From NCBI GenBank assembly GCA_955652795.1, contig CATPBQ010000080.1, positions 1-5,033 of the forward strand: 5,033 nt of DNA, read 5' to 3'. The stretch is from an uncultured Steroidobacteraceae bacterium. Its GTDB lineage: Bacteria > Pseudomonadota > Gammaproteobacteria > Steroidobacterales > Steroidobacteraceae. This document shows, piece after piece, positions 1 to 5,033 of this stretch (the stretch's first letter is position 1; every line of letters begins with the position of its first letter). The notes beneath the pieces were generated by a model. It had not been told where the DNA came from and searched no databases. It was given only the letters and a program-made list of their open reading frames with translations. Position numbers and translations under genes: made by a program.

Positions 1-1122
1 CTGCTGTTCCTCGGCAGGCATTTTCACGAGCTCGGCGAGGCGCGCATGTACGACACGCTGCGCTTTTTCACGATGAGCTGCGCCGACATGCTCGAGGAGT
101 ACTTCGAGAGCGAAATTGTCAAGGCGCACTTGAGCGGCAGCTCGATCATCGGCACGGCGCTCGGGCCGCGCTCGCCGGGCTCCGCCTACGTGCTCCTGCA
201 CCACTACATGGGCAGCATCGACGGCGCGGTGGGCGCGTGGGGTTTCGCGCGCGGCGGCATGGGCGCCATTACGCAGGCGCTCGCGGCGTCTTTCAAGGCG
301 AGCGGAGGCACGCTGCGCTCGAGCGCGCCGGTCGAGCAGATCCTGGTGCGCAACGGACGGGCCACGGGTGTGGTGCTCGCGGGCGGGGAGGAGATCACCG
401 CTGCCGTCGTGGTATCGAATCTGGACGTGAAGCGCACCTTCCTTGAGACCGTGGCACCTGAGCACCTGCCGCCGGAGTTCCTGGAGCAGGTACGCAGGTT
501 CAAGATCCGCGGCTCCTCGGGCAAGCTCAACATCGCGCTCGATGGCCTGCCGCACTTCCCCTCCATCCCGCACGGTTCCCCCGCGACGCGCGGCGACATG
601 CACATCACCGATACCCTCGAGATGGTCGAGCGTGCCTACGATGACTGGAAAGAGGGGCGCTGGTCGCGCGCACCCTACGTCGACATGCTCATTCCTACGC
701 AGATCGATCCGACCATGGCGCCGGACGGCAAGCACTACATGTCGGTGTTCGTGCAGTACTGCCCCTACAGGCTCGCCGACGGCGAGTGGACGCCTGAGAA
801 GCGCCAGGCCTTTGGCGACACGGTGATCGATGCGATCGCACGCCACAGCCCCAACTTCAAGGATCTGATCCTGCACACGGAGATCCGCACGCCGCGCGAC
901 ATCGAGAACGAGGTGGGCCTGACCGAGGGCAACATCTTCCAGGGCGAATTGACTTTCGATCAGCTGCTCTTCAACCGCCCGCTACCCGGATACGCGCAGT
1001 ACCGCGCGCCGGTACGCGGCATGTACATGTGCGGCTCGAGCACCCATCCCGGTGGCGGCGTCATGGGGGCACCGGGAGCCAACTCGGCGCGCGCGATCCT
1101 GCGCGACCTGGGGCGCCTGTAG
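1..1122 (+). CDS. FAD-dependent oxidoreductase, phytoene dehydrogenase-like/PYROXD2 family, 5'-truncated by window edge
   Basis: The frame is open from base 1 to the TAG at 1120-1122 and gives 373 residues with no start inside the window. An ATG at 46 lies within conserved sequence and is not the real start. Aligned by eye with the following paralogue, about 158 N-terminal residues are missing, including the Rossmann GxGxxG dinucleotide-binding motif; the full protein would be about 530 residues, normal for the family. Visible family features (in-window residues): GPRSPG at 55-60, a GGMGAITQAL segment near 85-94 that starts the return to the FAD domain, GGEEI near 128-132 followed by VVVSN, and the C-terminal FAD-contacting segment at 340-357, with MCGSSTHPGGGVMG at its core. 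Members are soluble flavoproteins of the amine-oxidase/CrtI fold; most are uncharacterised. The substrate is unknown. The next gene begins on its stop codon, so the two are probably translated together. The family call is secure; the reaction is not. Confidence 0.9.
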   Translation: MLFLGRHFHELGEARMYDTLRFFTMSCADMLEEYFESEIVKAHLSGSSIIGTALGPRSPGSAYVLLHHYMGSIDGAVGAWGFARGGMGAITQALAASFKASGGTLRSSAPVEQILVRNGRATGVVLAGGEEITAAVVVSNLDVKRTFLETVAPEHLPPEFLEQVRRFKIRGSSGKLNIALDGLPHFPSIPHGSPATRGDMHITDTLEMVERAYDDWKEGRWSRAPYVDMLIPTQIDPTMAPDGKHYMSVFVQYCPYRLADGEWTPEKRQAFGDTVIDAIARHSPNFKDLILHTEIRTPRDIENEVGLTEGNIFQGELTFDQLLFNRPLPGYAQYRAPVRGMYMCGSSTHPGGGVMGAPGANSARAILRDLGRL

Positions 1123-1124
1123 TG
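1110..1124 (+). promoter_or_regulatory. Ribosome binding site and coupled stop/start (TAGTG) between the two oxidoreductases
   Basis: GGGG at 1110-1113 lies eight bases before the GTG at 1122. The GTG shares one base with the TAG stop of the preceding gene. This pattern supports the GTG start and suggests re-initiation by ribosomes ending the upstream gene. The Shine-Dalgarno match is modest, so coupling rather than independent loading is likely. Confidence 0.55.
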
Positions 1125-2693
1125 AACGCTGCGGCTCACACGAAGTACGACAGCATCGTCATCGGCGGCGGCCACAACGGCCTGGTGTGCGCGACCTATC
1201 TCGCGCGCGGGGGGCGCAAGGTGCTGGTCCTGGAGGCCGCCGATCGCCTCGGCGGTGCCGCCGTTACCCGCGAATTCGCGCCCGGATTCAAAGTCTCGGC
1301 GTGTGCGCATCTGCTGCATCTCATGCCGCCGCCGCTCATGCGCGAGCTGGGTCTTGAAGCGCAGGGACTCAGGCTCGCCGCGGAAGGTCTGCCGACGGTA
1401 GCCTTGTCGGAAGACGCGCACCACCTGTCGTTCGGTCCGGGAAATCTCGCGGCGCTGGCCGAGCGCTGCGCCGCTGACGCGGCGGCGCTGGCGGAGTGGC
1501 AGGCGCTCTTGAAGCGCTTCGCGCGCGCGCTGCACCCGGTGCTGACCGGGACGCCGCCGCGGCTCGGGACCGATGCATGGCGCGACGCGTGCGCGCTGTT
1601 GGGTCTGGGCTGGCGCATCCGGCGGCTCGGGCGTCGCGACATGCGCGAACTGTTGCGCATCGGCGGCATGTGCGTGCACGACCTGCTCGAGGAACGCTTC
1701 AGTCTTGCGCTCCTGAAGGGTGCGGTGGCACTCGATGCGGTGCTCGGCAGCAACCTCGGCCCGCGCTCGCCCGGCACGGTGCTGTCGCTGCTTTACCGCG
1801 TCGCGGCCTCCCAGGGCGCGGATTCGCTGACGCTGCCGCAGGGGGGCTTGGGCGCGCTGTCGGAGGCACTGGCGCGCGCGGCGCGCGCAGCGGGCGCGGA
1901 AGTTCGCACCGGTTCACCAGTGGAACGCATCCTGGTAAGCGACGATCACGTAGCGGGAGTCGTGCTTTCCTGCGGCGAGGAGATCGCGGCGACGACCGTG
2001 GTCTCGAGCGCGGACCCCAAGAGCACGTTCCTCAGGCTCCTGGGTAGCGAGCACCTGGACGCGGGCTTCGTGCGGCGGGTGACCCAGGTGCGCTCGCGGG
2101 GGCTCACGGCGAAACTGCACCTGGCTCTCGATCGGCTGCCGCAGTTTCGGGGACTTGCCGAGGAGTCGCTGCGCGGTCGCCTGCTGGTCGCCTCTTCGGC
2201 AGACTACGTCGAACGTGCCTACAATCACGCCAAGTACAACGAGTACTCACGCGCGCCGATGCTCGAGATCACGATCCCGACGCTTGCGGATCCGGGCCTG
2301 GCGCCTGCCGGCAGGCATGTCATGTCGGTGATCGTGCAGTACGCGCCCTATACGCTCGCGGCAGGCTGGGCCTCGCAGCGCACGTCCTTCGCCGATCTCG
2401 TGATCGATACCCTTGGCGCTTACGCGCCGCAGCTGCGCGACAGCATCAGCGCGATGGAGCTGCTCGCGCCGCCGGACATCGAGCGCGAGTTCCGCATCAC
2501 CGGGGGTCACTGGCATCACGCCGAACTGGCGCTCGATCAGTTCCTCATGGTCCGCCCGGTGCCGGGCGCCGCGCAGTACCAGACACCGGTGCCGGGCCTG
2601 TTCCTCTGCGGCGCGGGCTGCCACCCGGGCGGCGGCGTCATGGGGCTCCCCGGGCGCAACGCGGCGCGACAGGTGATCCGGGAGGCCGCATAA
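1122..2693 (+). CDS. FAD-dependent oxidoreductase, phytoene dehydrogenase-like/PYROXD2 family, complete
   Basis: The protein has 523 residues, the usual family length. The start is taken as GTG at 1122-1124 because it shares the G of the upstream TAG, has GGGG at 1110-1113 eight bases upstream, and puts the Rossmann motif at the expected N-terminal place. An in-frame ATG at 1029 would add 31 unconserved residues inside the previous gene. Seen in the protein: a beta strand plus GGGHNG (15-20), Glu38 at the end of the second strand (expected to bind the FAD adenosine ribose), RLGGAA (42-47), GPRSPG (213-218), PQGGLGAL (239-246), and the C-terminal FAD segment LFLCGAGCHPGGGVMG (493-508). It is paralogous to the preceding gene along its whole shared length, but clearly diverged: for example GGHWHHAEL replaces GNIFQGEL before the C-terminal FAD segment. 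It is probably a cytoplasmic flavoenzyme that oxidises a C-N or C-C bond. Carotenoid desaturation is unlikely given the folate-type and transporter neighbours. The substrate is unknown. Confidence 0.92.
   Translation: MNAAAHTKYDSIVIGGGHNGLVCATYLARGGRKVLVLEAADRLGGAAVTREFAPGFKVSACAHLLHLMPPPLMRELGLEAQGLRLAAEGLPTVALSEDAHHLSFGPGNLAALAERCAADAAALAEWQALLKRFARALHPVLTGTPPRLGTDAWRDACALLGLGWRIRRLGRRDMRELLRIGGMCVHDLLEERFSLALLKGAVALDAVLGSNLGPRSPGTVLSLLYRVAASQGADSLTLPQGGLGALSEALARAARAAGAEVRTGSPVERILVSDDHVAGVVLSCGEEIAATTVVSSADPKSTFLRLLGSEHLDAGFVRRVTQVRSRGLTAKLHLALDRLPQFRGLAEESLRGRLLVASSADYVERAYNHAKYNEYSRAPMLEITIPTLADPGLAPAGRHVMSVIVQYAPYTLAAGWASQRTSFADLVIDTLGAYAPQLRDSISAMELLAPPDIEREFRITGGHWHHAELALDQFLMVRPVPGAAQYQTPVPGLFLCGAGCHPGGGVMGLPGRNAARQVIREAA
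2680..2685 (+). promoter_or_regulatory. Shine-Dalgarno site for the GcvT-like gene
   Basis: GGGAGG at 2680-2685 lies 11 bases upstream of the ATG at 2697, inside the last codons of the preceding gene. It is the best ribosome binding site in the window and fixes the start of the GcvT-like gene. The spacing is slightly long but workable. Confidence 0.6.
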
Positions 2694-2696
2694 GCC

Positions 2697-3923
2697 ATGC
2701 TGACCGAGAGCGAACCGCATTACCGCCAGCCGCTGCTGAAGACGCCGTTCCACGAGCGCGCTCGCGAGCTGAGCCAGCTCGACAGCTTCGTGCCATGGGC
2801 CGGCTACTCCACCGTCGACGTGTTCACCAGCGTCGAGCAGGAGTACTTCGCGATCCGCAACGCGAGCTCGCTCTACGACCTGACGCCGATGGTCAAGTAC
2901 CGGATCTCGGGCGCCGATGCGCTGCGCTTCCTCAACCGCCTCGTCACGCGTGATATCCGCAAAATCGGACCCGGGAGGGTCGCCTACGCGGTCTGGTGCG
3001 ACGACGCGGGTCACTTGATCGATGACGGTACTGTGTTCTGCATTGCACCGAATGAGTACCGGCTGTGCACCGCCGAGCGGCAGCTCGACTGGTTGCGGGC
3101 GTCTGCGATCGGCTTTGACGTCGAAATCCGCGAGGTGACCGAAGACGTGGCCGCCCTCGCCGTGCAGGGGCCGACCTCAGCCAAGCTTCTCAAGGCCGTG
3201 GGCCTTGCCGGGGTCGAGCGCCTCAAGCCCTTCGGGCACGGCGAGTTCACGATGCCGCGCGCTGCGGGCGCTGGGGCGGGAGCGATCCCGATGATGGTCT
3301 CGCGCACCGGGTTCACGGGCGACCTCGGATATGAGCTGTGGATGCAGCCCGCGGACGCCGAGGCGGTGTGGGATGCACTGATGGAGGTCGGCAGGACCCG
3401 CGCCGTGCGACCAGTCGGCTCCAAGGCGCTCAACATGGTGCGGATCGAAGCGGGATTCGTGCTGCCGAACCTGGATTTTGTCTCGGCGGCGCACACCCTG
3501 TACCTGGGGACGGAGCACTCACCGCTCGAGCTCGGGCTGGCGTGGCTGGTGGATTTCAAGAAGGGGCACTTCACCGGCCGCCGGGCGCTGCTCGCGGAGC
3601 AGGCACGCGGGCCGCGCCGTCGGCTGGTGGGGCTCGACATCGAAGGCACAAAACCTGCCCACAATGCGCTTCTCTACACCGCGCGCTCGGGCAAGAAGGA
3701 GGCGGGGAGCGTTACCTCCGCGACCTGGTCGCCGACCTGCAAGCGCAACCTCGCACTCGCGATGGTGGAGGCATCCTACATTGCCACCGGCTCCACGGTG
3801 TGGGCGGAGATTTACCTGAATCGCGAGCTCGTGTGGGAGCGCCGGATGGTGCGGGCGCGCGTGGTCGAGCGGCCCTTCTATGCTCCGCAGCGGCGGCACG
3901 CCACGCCGCCGGCGGATTTCTGA
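2697..3923 (+). CDS. GcvT-family aminomethyltransferase-like protein (folate-dependent, stand-alone)
   Basis: The 408-residue protein starts at ATG 2697, three bases after the previous stop. It shows a full GcvT fold. The N-terminal folate-binding region (about 18-275) includes TPFHERA (16-22), VPWAGY (32-37), SLYDLTPM (58-65), the IDDG turn (108-111; Asp109/Asp110 match the family's catalytic or folate-contacting Asp position), SRTGFTGDLGYEL (202-214) and RIEAGFVLP (249-257). The C-terminal barrel (about 305-395) carries GSVTSATWSPTCKRNLALA (337-355), matching the GcvT 'G-VTSG-SP' signature. In canonical T-protein the enzyme transfers methylene to tetrahydrofolate from a lipoyl-bound aminomethyl group; relatives demethylate dimethylglycine, sarcosine, DMSP or aryl methyl ethers. 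No gcvH or gcvP lies nearby, and the usual DVSHM is DLTPM here, so a glycine-cleavage role is unlikely. A one-carbon transfer role with the adjacent flavoproteins is inferred. A Gly/Ala-rich loop (189-197) looks like a lineage-specific insertion. The family is certain; the substrate is unknown. Confidence 0.9.
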   Translation: MLTESEPHYRQPLLKTPFHERARELSQLDSFVPWAGYSTVDVFTSVEQEYFAIRNASSLYDLTPMVKYRISGADALRFLNRLVTRDIRKIGPGRVAYAVWCDDAGHLIDDGTVFCIAPNEYRLCTAERQLDWLRASAIGFDVEIREVTEDVAALAVQGPTSAKLLKAVGLAGVERLKPFGHGEFTMPRAAGAGAGAIPMMVSRTGFTGDLGYELWMQPADAEAVWDALMEVGRTRAVRPVGSKALNMVRIEAGFVLPNLDFVSAAHTLYLGTEHSPLELGLAWLVDFKKGHFTGRRALLAEQARGPRRRLVGLDIEGTKPAHNALLYTARSGKKEAGSVTSATWSPTCKRNLALAMVEASYIATGSTVWAEIYLNRELVWERRMVRARVVERPFYAPQRRHATPPADF

Positions 3924-3939
3924 CAGGCGCGCAGCGGCC

Positions 3940-5033
3940 ATGATGATGACCCAGTCGAAACCGCTCGCCGACACCCCGTGGCTCGATCCACGGGCGACGG
4001 CGCAGATCCTCATCGACGGCGTCAGCAAGACCTACGACGCCTCCAAGGCGGTCGATGACGTCACGCTCCAGATCTACAAGGGCGAGATGTTCGCGCTGGT
4101 CGGCGCTTCGGGTTGCGGCAAGACCACGCTGCTGCGGATCCTGGCCGGATTCACGCACCCGAGCAGCGGCCGCATCTGTATCGATGGCGTGGATATGAGC
4201 AGCGTGCCGCCGCACGAGCGGCCGGTCAACATGATGTTCCAGTCCTACGCGCTGTTTCCGCACATGACGGTGGAGGACAATGTCGGCTACGGCCTGCGCC
4301 GCCTGCCGCTCGACAAGCTGACCAAACGCACGCGCATCGAGGAGGCGCTTGAGATGGTGCAGCTCGGCGGGCTGGCACAGCGCAAGCCGCACCAGCTCTC
4401 CGGCGGCCAGCGGCAGCGCGTGGCGCTGGCGCGCGCGCTGATCCGCCGCCCCAAAGTGCTGCTGCTCGATGAGCCCCTGTCCGCGCTCGACAAGAAGCTG
4501 CGCGAGCAGACGCAGTTCGAGCTGATGGACCTGCAGCATCAGGTCGGGATTACCTTCATCGTGGTCACCCACGATCAGGACGAAGCGATGGCGCTTGCGA
4601 CACGCATCGCCGTCATGAACCGCGGCCAGGTGGTCCAGGTCGGAACGCCTGCGGAGATCTACGAGTTCCCGTGCAGCCGTTTCGTCGCGGACTTCGTGGG
4701 CACGACCAACCTCTTTGAAGGCACCGTGAGCTCCTGCGATCCGGGCCTGATCACGGTGCGCTGCGCGGAGATCGGCGGGGAGCTCGTGGTCGATGACGAG
4801 GGACGCTTCAGCGTCGGTCAGCGCGTCTGGGTCGCGCTGCGACCCGAGAAGGCGCGCCTCGGCAAGCAGCCGGTGAGCGCCGACCGCGTCAACCAACTGC
4901 GCGGTACCGTGTGGGAGCTGGGCTACCTCGGCAACCATTCGATCTACCAGATCAAGACCGCGACCGGCAAGGTGGTCACGGTGTTCGCCCAGAACGAGCG
5001 GCGCACCTCTGAAGCCGCCATCGACTGGAGCGA
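3940..5033 (+). CDS. potG: ABC transporter ATP-binding protein, polyamine-importer type (PotG/PotA-like), 3'-truncated by window edge
   Basis: The frame is open from ATG 3940 to the window end and gives 364 residues; against the usual ~375-380 only about the last 15 are missing. It is the cytoplasmic ATPase of an importer. Visible motifs: Walker A GASGCGKTT (55-63), Q-loop in FQSYALFPH (100-108), ABC signature LSGGQ (153-157), Walker B LLLDEP (174-179), D-loop SALD (181-184) and H-loop His211 in VTHDQDEA. A C-terminal TOBE-type region (about 240 to the end) includes VALRPEK. The VNMMFQSYALFPHMTVEDN region, IYKGEMFAL and the MNRGQVVQ stretch match E. coli PotG as I remember it, more closely than maltose-type ATPases. 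It follows the GcvT-like gene after 16 nt. The solute-binding protein and permeases are not in the window; permeases would be expected just downstream. Putrescine or another polyamine is the default substrate, but paralogous importers carry other amines. Three consecutive ATGs begin the frame; the first is used because AGG lies 12 bases upstream at 3925-3927. Confidence 0.88.
   Translation, partial: MMMTQSKPLADTPWLDPRATAQILIDGVSKTYDASKAVDDVTLQIYKGEMFALVGASGCGKTTLLRILAGFTHPSSGRICIDGVDMSSVPPHERPVNMMFQSYALFPHMTVEDNVGYGLRRLPLDKLTKRTRIEEALEMVQLGGLAQRKPHQLSGGQRQRVALARALIRRPKVLLLDEPLSALDKKLREQTQFELMDLQHQVGITFIVVTHDQDEAMALATRIAVMNRGQVVQVGTPAEIYEFPCSRFVADFVGTTNLFEGTVSSCDPGLITVRCAEIGGELVVDDEGRFSVGQRVWVALRPEKARLGKQPVSADRVNQLRGTVWELGYLGNHSIYQIKTATGKVVTVFAQNERRTSEAAIDWS

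Noticed and set aside
1029..1121. An ATG at 1029 as an upstream start for the second oxidoreductase.
   Set aside because: The added 31 residues are an out-of-frame reading of the first gene's conserved C-terminus and precede the normal N-terminus of the family. The GTG at 1122 fits spacing and coupling better.
1535..1550. A hairpin CCCGGT-gctg-ACCGGG that could be a terminator.
   Set aside because: It is in the middle of an intact reading frame with no T-run after it; probably chance.
960..1679. A 239-residue minus-strand open frame across the junction of the two oxidoreductases.
   Set aside because: The opposite strand carries the conserved C-terminal FAD segment of one gene and the Rossmann motif of the next, so this is a shadow frame.
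2303..2316. A perfect 14-bp palindrome GCCTGCCGGCAGGC as a possible operator.
   Set aside because: It lies deep inside a coding region, is not present at the equivalent site of the paralogue, and is expected occasionally in GC-rich coding DNA.
1..2693. Assignment of the two flavoproteins as carotenoid (phytoene) desaturases.
   Set aside because: The resemblance is at superfamily level. The PYROXD2-like C-terminus, the lack of any carotenoid gene and the amine/folate-type neighbours argue against it.
1..2693. The tandem oxidoreductases as an artefactual or very recent duplication.
   Set aside because: The proteins differ at most positions outside the conserved motifs, so the duplication is old and both copies appear to be maintained.
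2247..3014. A 255-residue minus-strand open frame across the oxidoreductase/GcvT-like junction.
   Set aside because: It is antisense to clearly coding sequence, rich in Arg/Ala/His, and has no motif; it is explained by GC-skewed third positions.
3712..4938. A 408-residue open frame on the minus strand opposite the end of the GcvT-like gene and most of the ABC ATPase.
   Set aside because: It lies antisense to two strongly recognisable proteins, has a low-complexity His/Arg/Ala/Asp-rich composition typical of shadow frames in high-GC DNA, and shows no recognisable domain.

Overview
The window reads as one continuous, densely packed plus-strand operon fragment from a high-GC bacterium (roughly two-thirds G+C by eye, with strong G/C preference at third codon positions). 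The protein families suggest a proteobacterium. The exact taxon cannot be fixed from the sequence. Four genes fill almost the whole window, and both outer genes are cut by the window edges. No RNA genes, mobile elements, CRISPR arrays or long non-coding stretches were found; the longest gap between genes is 16 nt.

Layout: (1) 1-1122, the C-terminal ~373 residues of an FAD-dependent oxidoreductase of the phytoene-dehydrogenase-like/PYROXD2 family. (2) 1122-2693, a second, complete and clearly paralogous member of the same family, starting at a GTG that shares one base with the previous stop codon. (3) 2697-3923, a complete 408-residue GcvT-fold aminomethyltransferase-like protein, presumed to bind tetrahydrofolate. 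(4) 3940 to beyond 5033, an ABC transporter ATPase closely resembling PotG/PotA of polyamine importers, lacking only its last residues.

The spacing (1-nt overlap, 3-nt gap, 16-nt gap) implies co-transcription and translational coupling. Inferred functional reading: a PotFGHI-type importer brings in an amine or N-methylated compound. One or both flavoproteins oxidise it, and the GcvT-like protein captures the released one-carbon unit on tetrahydrofolate, as happens in sarcosine and dimethylglycine dehydrogenase systems, where the flavin and GcvT-like domains are fused. The family assignments are solid. The substrate and the combined pathway are hypotheses. Carotenoid synthesis is unlikely despite the 'phytoene dehydrogenase-like' label, because no carotenoid gene is present and the partners are a folate-type enzyme and an amine-type transporter.
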